This document shows positions 8,349-17,159 of a DNA stretch of 64,000 nt, one piece after another; position 1 is the first letter of the stretch, and every line of letters starts with the position of its first letter. Below the pieces are notes generated by a model. It saw only the letters and a list, made by a program, of their open reading frames with translations, made no database searches and was not told the origin of the DNA. Source of the DNA: Capnocytophaga leadbetteri (GTDB lineage: Bacteria; Bacteroidota; Bacteroidia; Flavobacteriales; Flavobacteriaceae); NCBI RefSeq assembly GCF_003054025.1, contig NZ_QBKG01000006.1, forward strand, positions 62,001 through 126,000, written 5' to 3'. A program made the position numbers and the translations under genes.

Positions 8349-9639
8349 AGGAGGGCATACTCTTAAGGGTGAAATCACTCCACAAGGAGCTAAAAATGAG
8401 GCTTTGCAGGTGCTTTGTGCTGTACTACTGACCGACCAGAAGGTTACCATTCACAATATTCCTGATATTTTAGATGTAAACAAGCTCATTTCGCTGCTCG
8501 AGAACTTAGGAGTGAAAATTCAAAAGCTCGGCAAGGGCTCTTATTCATTTCAGGCAGACGAGATAAACCTCAACTATCTGAAATCGGAGGCTTTTTATCA
8601 CGAAGGACAAGCCTTAAGAGGGTCGATACTAATAGTAGGTCCTCTCCTTACGCGCTTTGGAGTAGGCTATATGCCTAAACCAGGTGGCGATAAGATAGGT
8701 AGACGCCGCCTTGACACCCATTTTGATGGCTTTATAAAACTCGGAGCCCACTTTGAGTATGACGAAAGTAACTTCACTTATAGCGTGGTAGCTGAACGAC
8801 TAAAAGGTACTTATATGCTATTGGAAGAAGCATCGGTAACCGGTACCTCTAACGTTATTATGGCAGCTGTTTTGGCTGAAGGCAAGACCACAATCTACAA
8901 CGCTGCTTGTGAACCCTACGTACAACAGCTATGCCGTATGCTGAACGCTATGGGGGCTGATATTCAAGGTATTGGCTCTAACCTAATCACCATAAATGGC
9001 GTAACCCAATTGGAGGGCTGTAGCCATACTATTCTACCCGATATGATAGAAATAGGTAGCTGGATTGGCTTAGCGGCAATGACTCGAAGCGAGATAACTA
9101 TCAAGAATGTAGGTTGGGAGCATTTGGGCATTATACCTACGATATTTCGCAAGTTGGGTATTTCCTTTGAAAAAGTAAATGATGATATACACATACCTGC
9201 GCACACAAATGGTTATGAGATACAAAACTATATTGATGGTTCGATACTTACTGTAGCCGATGCTCCTTGGCCTGGCTTTACCCCTGACTTACTTAGTATT
9301 ATATTAGTGGTGGCTACCCAAGCGAGAGGTCAGGTGCTTATACATCAGAAAATGTTTGAAAGCCGCTTGTTTTTCATCGATAAACTGATAGATATGGGGG
9401 CTAAAATTATACTCTGTGACCCCCACCGTGCTACCGTGATAGGTAACGATTTCAGGTCGCCTCTACGTGCTACACTGATGACCTCACCCGACATCAGAGC
9501 TGGTATTGCACTACTAATAGCTGCTCTTTCAGCTAAAGGTACTTCTACCATTTACAATATCGAACAAATAGACCGAGGCTACGAAAATATAGACGAAAGA
9601 CTAAGAGCTCTTGGGGCTAATATAGTAAGGGTGAATTAA
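8329..9639 (+). CDS. murA: UDP-N-acetylglucosamine 1-carboxyvinyltransferase (Asp-type active site)
   Basis: MurA adds enolpyruvate from PEP to UDP-GlcNAc, the first committed step of peptidoglycan synthesis, in the cytoplasm. The 436-residue length, the substrate-binding Lys22-Asn23 in GAKNEAL, and GPLLTRFG (104-111) fit the family. The catalytic loop reads PKPGGDKIGRRR: position 121 (codon GAT at 8689-8691) is Asp where most MurA enzymes have the Cys (Cys115 in E. coli) that fosfomycin alkylates. Such Cys-to-Asp enzymes are known to be active and fosfomycin-insensitive. The start overlaps the DUF4290 gene by 20 bp. Essential gene by family knowledge. Confidence 0.95.
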   Translation: MGVFKIEGGHTLKGEITPQGAKNEALQVLCAVLLTDQKVTIHNIPDILDVNKLISLLENLGVKIQKLGKGSYSFQADEINLNYLKSEAFYHEGQALRGSILIVGPLLTRFGVGYMPKPGGDKIGRRRLDTHFDGFIKLGAHFEYDESNFTYSVVAERLKGTYMLLEEASVTGTSNVIMAAVLAEGKTTIYNAACEPYVQQLCRMLNAMGADIQGIGSNLITINGVTQLEGCSHTILPDMIEIGSWIGLAAMTRSEITIKNVGWEHLGIIPTIFRKLGISFEKVNDDIHIPAHTNGYEIQNYIDGSILTVADAPWPGFTPDLLSIILVVATQARGQVLIHQKMFESRLFFIDKLIDMGAKIILCDPHRATVIGNDFRSPLRATLMTSPDIRAGIALLIAALSAKGTSTIYNIEQIDRGYENIDERLRALGANIVRVN

Positions 9640-9658
9640 CTATTGACAATTAATAACT

Positions 9659-10819
9659 ATGTATAATTTTGACGAACTTATTTGTAGGAAAGACACCGAT
9701 GCTCTAAAGTTAGAGGCATTGGCACCACGATGGGGCAGAACCGACCTCCTACCTATGTGGGTAGCCGATATGGATTTCAAGACCCCAGACTTTATAGTAG
9801 AGGCAATGCGCAAACGTATGGAGTGCGAAATTTTCGGTTATACCTCAAAACCTGATAGCTGGTATGAGGCTATTATCAATTGGCAAGCACATCGCCACCA
9901 GTGGACGATTAGCAAAGAAATGATTTCGTTTGTACCAGGAGTAGTACCCGCCTTGGCAATGGCAGTGCAAGCCTTCACAGAGCGTGGCGAAAAGGTGATG
10001 ATTCAGCAGCCTGTATATAACCCTTTTGCTCAGGTAATACGCAACAATCATCGCGAGTTAGTAAACTGTCCTTTAATACTCAGAGATGGACAGTACCATA
10101 TTGATTTTGATGTTTTTGAAGAGAAAATTAAAGACTGTAAGTTGTTCTTATTCTGCCACCCTCACAACCCTGGTGGACGTGTTTGGACGCGTGAAGAACT
10201 CGAAAAAGTAGCTGCTATCTGCGCCGCCCATAAGGTAGTAGTAGTCGCTGATGAAATACACGCTGACCTGACTTTGGCACCATATAAGCACATACCTTTT
10301 GCAAGTATTAACGAGCAAGCTCGTGATATTTCGGTAGTATTTGCCTCTCCCAGCAAGGCGTTTAATATGGCAGGCTTAGCTACCTCATATGCTGTGATTG
10401 CTAATCCCACGTTACGCAAATGTTTTGAGAGCTATGTAGAAGGAAATGAGTTAGCAGCAGGTAATGTGTTTGCTTTCAATACGGTAGTAGCTGCCTATAC
10501 AAAAGGAGAAGAATGGCTACAGCAGATGCTAAGTTATGTGCAAGGCAATATTGATTATTTGGTAGATTATCTCCAACAACACTTACCACAACTGAAAGTG
10601 ATAGTGCCACAAGCCTCTTACTTAGTATTTATTGATTTTAACGCTTTAGGACTTAGCCAGAAAGAGTTGGTAGTCCTCTGTACTAACCAAGCACACTTAG
10701 CCCTTAATGACGGAGCTATTTACGGTAAAGAAGGCACGGGGTATATGCGTATCAACCTAGCTTGCCCCCGTAGTATAGTAGCACAAGCCTTAACCCAACT
10801 AAAAGAAGCTATAGGGTAA
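9659..10819 (+). CDS. MalY/PatB-type PLP-dependent C-S lyase (cystathionine beta-lyase-like)
   Basis: A 386-residue fold-type I PLP enzyme. The MalY/PatB signature is seen in PMWVADMDF (32-40), CHPHNPGGRVW (166-176), ADEIHADL (197-204) and the Schiff-base lysine Lys233 in SPSKAFNMAGL. Enzymes of this branch cleave the C-S bond of cystathionine or cysteine to give thiol or sulfide, pyruvate and ammonia; in oral bacteria they can release hydrogen sulfide. The gene begins 19 bp after murA and ends at a strong bidirectional terminator. A simple aminotransferase role is possible but less likely. Confidence 0.88.
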   Translation: MYNFDELICRKDTDALKLEALAPRWGRTDLLPMWVADMDFKTPDFIVEAMRKRMECEIFGYTSKPDSWYEAIINWQAHRHQWTISKEMISFVPGVVPALAMAVQAFTERGEKVMIQQPVYNPFAQVIRNNHRELVNCPLILRDGQYHIDFDVFEEKIKDCKLFLFCHPHNPGGRVWTREELEKVAAICAAHKVVVVADEIHADLTLAPYKHIPFASINEQARDISVVFASPSKAFNMAGLATSYAVIANPTLRKCFESYVEGNELAAGNVFAFNTVVAAYTKGEEWLQQMLSYVQGNIDYLVDYLQQHLPQLKVIVPQASYLVFIDFNALGLSQKELVVLCTNQAHLALNDGAIYGKEGTGYMRINLACPRSIVAQALTQLKEAIG

Positions 10820-10850
10820 AAGATTATAATTTCTACCTTACAAAATAAAA

Positions 10851-10887
10851 GCAGCCAAAAAAGTTTAGTTTAAACTTTTTTGGCTGC
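10851..10887. terminator. Bidirectional intrinsic terminator between convergent units
   Basis: A 17-bp perfect stem, arms 10851-10867 and 10871-10887, loop GTT, flanked by T tract on the + side and A-rich sequence on the other. It separates the MalY-type gene from the convergent six-gene minus-strand run. Confidence 0.9.
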
Positions 10888-10911
10888 CTTTTTTAATATC
10901 AGTAATACTTC

Positions 10912-11283
10912 TTACTCTATCTCTATTACTCCTTTAAAGTTCAGCCGATAAGGTTCATCTTTATAAATCGGGAAGCTCTCATCCTGAGTATTAGTTAGTC
11001 CAACTCCAGCATATAGTGTGCGAGCATTATGTTTTTCAGCGTGTTTGCGTACTATTTCCATAAACACCACATCGTATTGCTGAGGGTCTTCTCCGTAGGG
11101 CACGGCTCGTACTATCACAAAGTATTTCTGATTGTTTTTATCCACACACACAAACTGAGGGTCGCGCTTCAACTCACTATTTACCAACAGAAATTCCCAT
11201 TGTAGTTCATCGCGCAAAGCATTACCTACAATGTTCATTGCTAAATTATGGAGTTCTTGTCCTGTTAGAGGTGCTTTTTTCAT
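10912..11283 (-). CDS. Conserved small protein of flavobacteria, unknown function
   Basis: A 123-residue soluble protein with no signal or cysteine motifs. It resembles a family of about 120 residues in Flavobacteriaceae (start LTGQELHNLAMNIVG, then FVCVDKNNQKYFVIVRAV) that is often labelled 'Na+-translocating NADH-quinone reductase subunit F'. That label is not supported: there is no 2Fe-2S or FAD motif and the protein is far too short. The ATG overlaps the stop of the nucleoside phosphorylase gene by 4 bp, so it is the last member of the minus-strand run. Function unknown. Confidence 0.75.
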   Translation of the reverse strand: MKKAPLTGQELHNLAMNIVGNALRDELQWEFLLVNSELKRDPQFVCVDKNNQKYFVIVRAVPYGEDPQQYDVVFMEIVRKHAEKHNARTLYAGVGLTNTQDESFPIYKDEPYRLNFKGVIEIE

Positions 11284-12152
11284 TTCTTCGCCAATTGTTC
11301 CAAACCATACACTATCAGATTTTCTACTACTTTTTTAGTATCTTTAGTAAAAGTACCTGCTGCGCGATTAGCAATAATAGCATTGAGTGAAACCGCTTGA
11401 TGTCCCAAAAGTTTAGAAAGTCCATAAATGGCTGAAGTCTCCATTTCAAGGTTCGTCATTCGGTGTCCCTTATAATTGAAACTATGCAATTTATCATTCA
11501 GGGTAGGGTCTTGCACTGGCAGACGCAACATACGCCCCTGAGGACCATAAAACCCCGGTGCTGTACCCGTAATCCCTTCAAATACTTTATCTGTCAAGAG
11601 TCGTTGCTTTAAAGTCTCTCCACAACCGACGATATAAGGTCTTCCCTTGTCAGTATTCCACTGGGTATGAGCGATAAAAGCCTCTTCCATAGCTATTTCG
11701 CGTACGTTAGGAGCATCTTTATAAGCGTGCAGCATATTGTCCATTCCCAAACCGTGAGACGATAGTACAAAGCTATCTACTGGTATATCAGCTTGTAACG
11801 ATCCTGAAGTGCCAAAACGCACAATATTGAGCGAGGTAAGCTGCTCTTTAGGCTTACGAGTATGTAAGTCAATATTAAAGAGGGCATCAAGCTCATTGAT
11901 AACAATATCTATATTATCAGGCCCTATCCCTGTAGAAAGTGCAGTTAAGCGCTTACCTTTGTAAGTACCTGTATGGGTACAAAACTCTCGCTTCTGTGTC
12001 TTAAATTCTATAGTATCAAAATAAGCGCTGACACGGGGTACACGGTTAGGGTCTCCTACCAATATAATCGTATCTGCTACTTGTTCAGGTCGCAAATTGA
12101 TATGGTAAATACTACCATCGGGATTCAAAATAAGTTCTGATTCTTTTATCAT
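11280..12152 (-). CDS. Nucleoside phosphorylase (uridine phosphorylase-like)
   Basis: A 290-residue PNP/UDP family protein that should split a nucleoside with phosphate to base and ribose-1-phosphate for salvage. Visible family features: the phosphate-binding start VGDPNRVPRVSAYF (about residues 32-45), a glycine-rich LSTGIGPDN segment, and the base/ribose site NLEMETSAIYGLSKLLG (about 232-248). The length is slightly above the usual 250 residues of uridine phosphorylase, with extra residues in the middle. It lies between the hybrid kinase (7-bp gap) and the small conserved gene (4-bp overlap). Pyrimidine versus purine preference is not certain. Confidence 0.82.
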   Translation of the reverse strand: MIKESELILNPDGSIYHINLRPEQVADTIILVGDPNRVPRVSAYFDTIEFKTQKREFCTHTGTYKGKRLTALSTGIGPDNIDIVINELDALFNIDLHTRKPKEQLTSLNIVRFGTSGSLQADIPVDSFVLSSHGLGMDNMLHAYKDAPNVREIAMEEAFIAHTQWNTDKGRPYIVGCGETLKQRLLTDKVFEGITGTAPGFYGPQGRMLRLPVQDPTLNDKLHSFNYKGHRMTNLEMETSAIYGLSKLLGHQAVSLNAIIANRAAGTFTKDTKKVVENLIVYGLEQLAKK

Positions 12153-12159
12153 AATTCAA

Positions 12160-14637
12160 CTAATCATTATATCCTTCTGAAAAGGAATTCAAATAATTCT
12201 CTATAATAGGCCTGCAATCTTCTCTAAAGAACTGTGTCAAATTCTTTATATTTTCTTCTAAATCTTCAGGCACTTCTTTATCTATTCTATTCAATACTAC
12301 TAGTATCTCTGATTCTCGTTGAGCATTTATCTGCGCAAACATACTAGTCATCTTATGTGCTATTGACTTTATTGTTGCGTAGTCTTGTGCCTCAGCAGAG
12401 GTTTTAAGTTTCTGCAGATTTTCATCTGTTTCATTCAAAAAATGCTTATAAATACCTATAATGCCCTCTATGTCATCACCCATAAAACTCTCTAATACCT
12501 CAGGAGTATACCCTTTTGTATTATTATAAGGCATTACCATTATTGGTTTATGTTCTACTTCTGTGTCGAGATTAGGGAAGAATACTTTTAGCTTTTCATA
12601 AAATTTCTCTGGGGTAAAAGGCTTCGGTAAAATACCTGAAAAACCACTTTTTGTATAAAAACTTTCGGGTACATCACGCCTTCCTGTGATTGCTAATACA
12701 GGTAGCGGTGCTGCTGCGTATTTTTCGTTGAAAAGAGTTACAAAATGAAAACCATTCATCTCTGGCAACTGTATATCGGTAATAACTAAGTCAAACTGTA
12801 GTTTTTCCAATTCTGAAAGAGCTTCCTTACCATTCGTAAAAGTAATAGCTTCTATTTGCTTTTGCTTTAACAACTCTGTTATCAACGACAAGATGCTTTG
12901 GTCATCGTCTATCACCACTATACTAATGTTTTCTGCCAATTTATCTGAAGTGATTATAGGGGTAGTTCGCGTGCGTTCTACCACTTTTTCAGCTAAAAAA
13001 CGCAAGGTGAAAGTGCTCCCCTTACCTTCTTCACTTTTTAAATATATCTTACCATTCAGCAGATGCGCTAACTTTTGAGAGATGTGCAATCCTAAACCAA
13101 AACCTCCATAAAACTTCGATATTTCATCATTTGCTTGAGTGAACTCATTAAAAATATGCTTTTGCTGTTCTTTCTTAATGCCTATACCAGTATCGGTAAC
13201 TGCTACACCTATCTCATATATATCATCTTTATAAAGGCGAGCGTCAGCTTCTATGCGTACAGTACCTTGTTCTGTAAATTTAAATGCATTAGAAATCAGG
13301 TTATAAAGTATCTGCTTAACTCTATAAGCATCGGTCGAAAAGTTTAAGTTATTCACTATATCCGAGAAAGCAAATGAAAGGACTACCTGCTTATTTTTAT
13401 AAGCCGATTTCACATTACTTGCTACCTCATCTATCACCTCCGGAAGGTTAAAAGGTATCTTCTCAATCACTACTTTTCCAGATTCTATACGAGTGTAATC
13501 CAATAGTTCATCTACTAATTTAGAAATATATTCTGAAGAGAATTTTATATGCGAAAGATAGTTTTTACCTTTTTCAGTGATGTCTAACTTACCCAATAAT
13601 TCCGAGTAGCCTACTATCGAACTCAATGGCGTACGCAGGTCGTGACTCACCATAGAAATAAGCTGTTCTCTGTTTTTCAGTAGATTGTTCGATTTGCGAT
13701 TAGCAGCCTCTAATTTACGTCTGTAGCGTTGCGAGGTCACAAAATCATTGATAATAATAATACTCGAAATAGCAATGATGCCTAAAGCAATGAGAAACGA
13801 CAATATTAATAGATTTTTGCTATTCTCAAAGATAGTTTTTCGCTCCTGACTGAGTTTTTGCGAGTTTATCAACACCTCTTCTTCAAAATTATGCAGCAAA
13901 TCATCTAATTTTTTCGATACTTGCACATCATTTTGCCAAAGTTTATGCATTTTCTCATTTATAAGGCTCTTCGATTGCTGTGCTTCTTCATTTACTTTAT
14001 TCAGAAGCGACAGCGTTTCCATCACAACCTTATCTATCTTATTGCTTTTCTTTATTTTTTCAAAGGTAGCAGGCACCTTTACACCTTTGTATTTTTTTAA
14101 AATAGAAGCAATATCCGATGTAGAGGCATCGGATACTGCATTCTTCTTAGTATTTTCTTTTTTTGCAAAAAACTCATAGCCCAAATAAGGTTCTAAAGAC
14201 GAAAGTTTCCTAATAGCACTTCTAATAATGATAGAGGTACTATCGCTCTCCTGAAATGCCTTTAGCTCTTGCAGGTTGTTGCTCTTCAGATTCAATAACG
14301 AACTAATAGTATCTAAGGTCTGCAATTGTTTTTCAGAAGTAATATCTCGCCTAAATTTTAGCACTTCGTTTTGTAGGTAGACATTTTTCTCTAAAAATGT
14401 TTGCAATGCTTCCTTTTCATCACTTCTGATAGCTATACGTCCAGCGTTTTCAGTCTCATTTACCATTGATAGAATCTTGCCTATTTGCACTATTTTATTC
14501 CTATCTTCTTGGTTTATCTTCTCTTGGTTCGATAGCTTGTTTATTTCCTTAAATACTATATATCCTGCCACTACCGATACACAGATGAGCAGTATATAGC
14601 TTACTATTACTTTTACCGTTATCTTACTGAGCCTCAT
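12160..14637 (-). CDS. Hybrid sensor histidine kinase with receiver and Hpt domains
   Basis: An 825-residue phosphorelay protein. Domains in order: transmembrane helix 8-28; a helical extracytoplasmic region with coiled coil (30-270); transmembrane helix 275-297; HisKA with phosphoacceptor His332 (MVSHDLRTPLSS); HATPase with N-box NLISNAFKF (446-454), DTGIGI (482-487) and GGFGLGL (511-517); a receiver domain with DD at 577-579 and phospho-Asp621; and an Hpt domain with His761 (IAHKMTSMF). All three relay stations are therefore in one chain. The partner response regulator is not adjacent. The gene sits in a tight run with serC 6 bp upstream and the nucleoside phosphorylase 7 bp downstream. Confidence 0.92.
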   Translation of the reverse strand: MRLSKITVKVIVSYILLICVSVVAGYIVFKEINKLSNQEKINQEDRNKIVQIGKILSMVNETENAGRIAIRSDEKEALQTFLEKNVYLQNEVLKFRRDITSEKQLQTLDTISSLLNLKSNNLQELKAFQESDSTSIIIRSAIRKLSSLEPYLGYEFFAKKENTKKNAVSDASTSDIASILKKYKGVKVPATFEKIKKSNKIDKVVMETLSLLNKVNEEAQQSKSLINEKMHKLWQNDVQVSKKLDDLLHNFEEEVLINSQKLSQERKTIFENSKNLLILSFLIALGIIAISSIIIINDFVTSQRYRRKLEAANRKSNNLLKNREQLISMVSHDLRTPLSSIVGYSELLGKLDITEKGKNYLSHIKFSSEYISKLVDELLDYTRIESGKVVIEKIPFNLPEVIDEVASNVKSAYKNKQVVLSFAFSDIVNNLNFSTDAYRVKQILYNLISNAFKFTEQGTVRIEADARLYKDDIYEIGVAVTDTGIGIKKEQQKHIFNEFTQANDEISKFYGGFGLGLHISQKLAHLLNGKIYLKSEEGKGSTFTLRFLAEKVVERTRTTPIITSDKLAENISIVVIDDDQSILSLITELLKQKQIEAITFTNGKEALSELEKLQFDLVITDIQLPEMNGFHFVTLFNEKYAAAPLPVLAITGRRDVPESFYTKSGFSGILPKPFTPEKFYEKLKVFFPNLDTEVEHKPIMVMPYNNTKGYTPEVLESFMGDDIEGIIGIYKHFLNETDENLQKLKTSAEAQDYATIKSIAHKMTSMFAQINAQRESEILVVLNRIDKEVPEDLEENIKNLTQFFREDCRPIIENYLNSFSEGYND

Positions 14638-14643
14638 TCTATT

Positions 14644-15705
14644 CTAAGCAGTTCGTTCAAACTCTTTTAGCACTTCTACTAGTACCTGCACACTCTCTAT
14701 TGGCATCGCATTATAGATAGATGCACGATACCCACCCACACTCCGATGACCTTTTACACCACTGATGTTAGCCTCTTTGCAAAGGCTATCAAGGCGCACC
14801 TGAGTACTCTCATCTGTCAGGTTGAATACCACATTCATCAGAGAGCGGTCTTCCTTCTCAGCATAGCCCTTTAGCAACGGATTGCGGTCTATCTCAGCGT
14901 ATAGTAGGTCAGCTTTAGCTCGGTTGCGAACTTCCATAGCCTTAAGCCCTCCTTGAGCTTGTAGCCATTCCAATACCAATAGATTTACATATACGGCAAA
15001 AGTAGAAGGCGTATTATACATACTATCATTTTTGATATGCAACTGATAGTCCATCATCGAAGGGAGTTTTCGGCTCACTTTGCCTAATATATCTTTTTTT
15101 ATTAGTACTAAAGTCGAACCCGAAGCGCCTAAATTCTTCTGCGAACCCGCATATATAAGGTCAAACTTGCTATAGTCCATCGGGCGCGAAAAAATATCCG
15201 AACTCATATCAGCTACCAAAGGCACTTTCGTATCCGGAATAGAATGATATTCCGTACCATAGATAGTGTTATTAGTGGTGATATGTAGATAATCTACCTC
15301 TGTAGGTACATTTATTTCTTTCGGAATATATTTATATCCCTCTGCCTTCGAGCTTGCCACTACGATAGCCTCGCCAAAGAGAGTCGCCTCTTTGTGAGCC
15401 TTATTTGCCCAAGTACCCGTATCTACATAGGCAGCCTTGCGTTCTAATAGGTTATAAGGCACCATCAGAAACTGCATACTCGCTCCTCCTTGTAAGAAAA
15501 GTGCTGTATATGTATCGTCTAAACCGGCTATTTCCAAAGCCAAAGAGCGAGCGCGCTCTATTACGCGTACAAATTCTGCACTGCGATGCGATATTTCAGC
15601 TACCGATAAGCCAGTTCCTTCGAAGTCTAACAATGCTCTCGAAGCTTTCTCAAATACTTCAGGAGCTAATATTGAAGGCCCCGCGCTAAAGTTGTGTTTT
15701 TTCAT
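14644..15705 (-). CDS. serC: Phosphoserine aminotransferase
   Basis: SerC converts 3-phosphohydroxypyruvate with glutamate to phosphoserine (serine biosynthesis; also used in the PLP pathway). The 353-residue protein starts HNFSAGPSILAPEVF, the family's N-terminal hallmark, and has the PLP lysine in YAGSQKNLGASG. I chose the ATG at 15705, whose A overlaps the TAA stop of the upstream dehydrogenase gene; the longer frame from 15771 only adds a tail inside that gene. The C-terminal VKGHRSVGGYRASIYNAMP substrate motif is intact. Coupling to the dehydrogenase makes a serine-synthesis pair. Confidence 0.95.
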   Translation of the reverse strand: MKKHNFSAGPSILAPEVFEKASRALLDFEGTGLSVAEISHRSAEFVRVIERARSLALEIAGLDDTYTALFLQGGASMQFLMVPYNLLERKAAYVDTGTWANKAHKEATLFGEAIVVASSKAEGYKYIPKEINVPTEVDYLHITTNNTIYGTEYHSIPDTKVPLVADMSSDIFSRPMDYSKFDLIYAGSQKNLGASGSTLVLIKKDILGKVSRKLPSMMDYQLHIKNDSMYNTPSTFAVYVNLLVLEWLQAQGGLKAMEVRNRAKADLLYAEIDRNPLLKGYAEKEDRSLMNVVFNLTDESTQVRLDSLCKEANISGVKGHRSVGGYRASIYNAMPIESVQVLVEVLKEFERTA

Positions 15706-16658
15706 TATTCCTTGTGTTCTGCTTTGTATTTTACTATAAATTCTTCTACTTGTTGTTTGAGTATGCGCCATAGCTTATCCTGTGCGTGCTCACTTGCCCA
15801 AGCGATGTGAGGGGTATAAATCACACGAGGGTGATTAGCTATTTTTAGCAGAGGGTCGTCAGCTGCTGGAGGTTCTTTCTCAAATACATCAGCCGCAAAG
15901 CCCATTATTCTATTGCTCTCTATAGCTTCATAAACCGCTTGCGGGTCTACTACTGCCCCACGCGATATGTTTATTAACAACGGTTTCTTTCGCAATTTAG
16001 AAATAAACTCTTCATTCACTAAGTGTTTTGTTTCTGGGGTTAGAGGGCAGGTTACCGCTATTATATCACTCTGCGACAACACTTTGCCAAAGTCTGTATA
16101 TTCTTCATTACGAGGGGCTACATTTTGTCTCTCTGCCCATAACACACGCATACCAAAGGCTCTTGCTACTTTTGTTATCGATTTGCCTATGTTGCCTACT
16201 CCTATGATACCCAAGGTTTTACCGTGCAATTCCAATACAGCAGGCTCTGTCAAACAGAAACGCCCATCTTTTTGCCAAGTACCATCAGCTACACTCTCGT
16301 GGTAAGTTTTCAAGGCACGCATAGCCGATAACAGCAACATAAAGAAGTGCTCTGTCACACTTTCTGTCGAGTAGCCCGCTACGTTCTTCACCTCAATTCC
16401 TAAGGCTTTCGCAGCCTCCCTATCGATATTATCCATACCTGTAGCAGTTAGGTGGATAAGTTTCAAATTAGGCAATTGTCTAAGGATAGCCTCATCTATT
16501 TTCACCTTATTTACAATAGCAATGTCTGCCGGCTTCAGGCGCTGTACTATTTCATCAGGGGCAGTCTTCTGAAAAGCCACCCATTGGTTTACTCCCTTAG
16601 GAATATCAACATCTATACGCTCTGAGAGCGTGTTACGGTCTAAAAATACTGCTTTCAT
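15705..16658 (-). CDS. D-2-hydroxyacid dehydrogenase, probable 3-phosphoglycerate dehydrogenase role
   Basis: A 317-residue NAD-dependent D-isomer 2-hydroxyacid dehydrogenase. It has the Rossmann motif GIIGVGNIGKSI (about 149-160) and the catalytic set Arg (NISRGAVVD), Glu (FEKEPPAADDPLL) and His (TPHIAWAS). No C-terminal ACT domain is present, so it resembles hydroxypyruvate/glycerate dehydrogenases in length. Its overlap with serC suggests that it makes 3-phosphohydroxypyruvate for serine synthesis; that is inference, and a glycerate dehydrogenase role is the alternative. Confidence 0.85.
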   Translation of the reverse strand: MKAVFLDRNTLSERIDVDIPKGVNQWVAFQKTAPDEIVQRLKPADIAIVNKVKIDEAILRQLPNLKLIHLTATGMDNIDREAAKALGIEVKNVAGYSTESVTEHFFMLLLSAMRALKTYHESVADGTWQKDGRFCLTEPAVLELHGKTLGIIGVGNIGKSITKVARAFGMRVLWAERQNVAPRNEEYTDFGKVLSQSDIIAVTCPLTPETKHLVNEEFISKLRKKPLLINISRGAVVDPQAVYEAIESNRIMGFAADVFEKEPPAADDPLLKIANHPRVIYTPHIAWASEHAQDKLWRILKQQVEEFIVKYKAEHKE

Positions 16659-16679
16659 ATAAATTTATTTTATATATTA

Positions 16680-16961
16680 TCAAATTCTGATGCCAGCCGA
16701 TAGTATCTCTTTGTACTCTTTGTTGCGTTTAAAAAAAGCAATAGCTGCCGGACATACCGGTACCACCTTATACTTTTTCTGCGATACAAGAGCCAGAACC
16801 CCTTTGAAAAATTCATCTACAAAGGCTTCATCAGCCGATTCGGGAAGTAAGGTCTTTGTAAAAAATATTTTACGCTCTTGAATTGAGTACTCTACAAAGG
16901 CGAGTTCCCCATTTTGCTTAGCCTGATATTGACGCGAAAATTCACTATCTGTTACTTCCAT
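16680..16961 (-). CDS. Small GNAT-family N-acetyltransferase (YjdJ/NATD1 type)
   Basis: A 93-residue protein of the short GNAT_acetyltr_2-like group: the strand FVEYSIQERKIFFTKTLLP, then a helix with a VVPVCPAAIAFFKRN segment matching the shortened acetyl-CoA fold. Targets are unknown. It is the first gene of the minus-strand run and has its own upstream promoter at 17124-17153, with the 11-bp repeat array lying in its predicted leader. It ends 22 bp before the dehydrogenase start. Confidence 0.75.
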   Translation of the reverse strand: MEVTDSEFSRQYQAKQNGELAFVEYSIQERKIFFTKTLLPESADEAFVDEFFKGVLALVSQKKYKVVPVCPAAIAFFKRNKEYKEILSAGIRI

Positions 16962-17034
16962 AGCAATATGTTTTTAGTTTTTTAATTAGTAATATGTATT
17001 ATTCAAAAAATATCGTAACTTTGCCAAGCATTAG

Positions 17035-17100
17035 TTTTCACCGAACGATGAGCGAACGATCACCAAAGGATGAGCGAACGATGAGCGAACAATCATCGAA
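17035..17100. repeat. 11-bp tandem repeat array, six degenerate units
   Basis: Six consecutive 11-bp units, each ending in CGAA or CAAA on the + strand (for example CGATGAGCGAA at 17046-17056 and 17079-17089). Read on the minus strand the consensus is TTCGCTCATCS. Same family as at 38548 and 54533. It lies between two divergent genes, inside both predicted leaders. Confidence 0.8.
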
Positions 17101-17123
17101 GGATACTAATACTTAATCCGGTG

Positions 17124-17153
17124 CAAAGTTACTAATTTTTCGTAAAAAAGCAA
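17124..17153 (-). promoter_or_regulatory. Promoter for the GNAT-serC-kinase run
   Basis: On the minus strand: TTG (17153-17151), a 19-bp spacer, TAACTTTG (17131-17124). It would start about 155 bp before the GNAT start, giving a leader that includes the 11-bp array. A TAACTTTG box on the + strand at 17016-17023 may serve the hydrolase gene, but has no clear -33 box. Confidence 0.55.
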
Positions 17154-17159
17154 TAAGAA

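Noticed and set aside
10912-11283. Na+-translocating NADH-quinone reductase subunit F
   Set aside because: This label circulates for similar short proteins, but no FAD, NADH or 2Fe-2S motif is present in the 123 residues.
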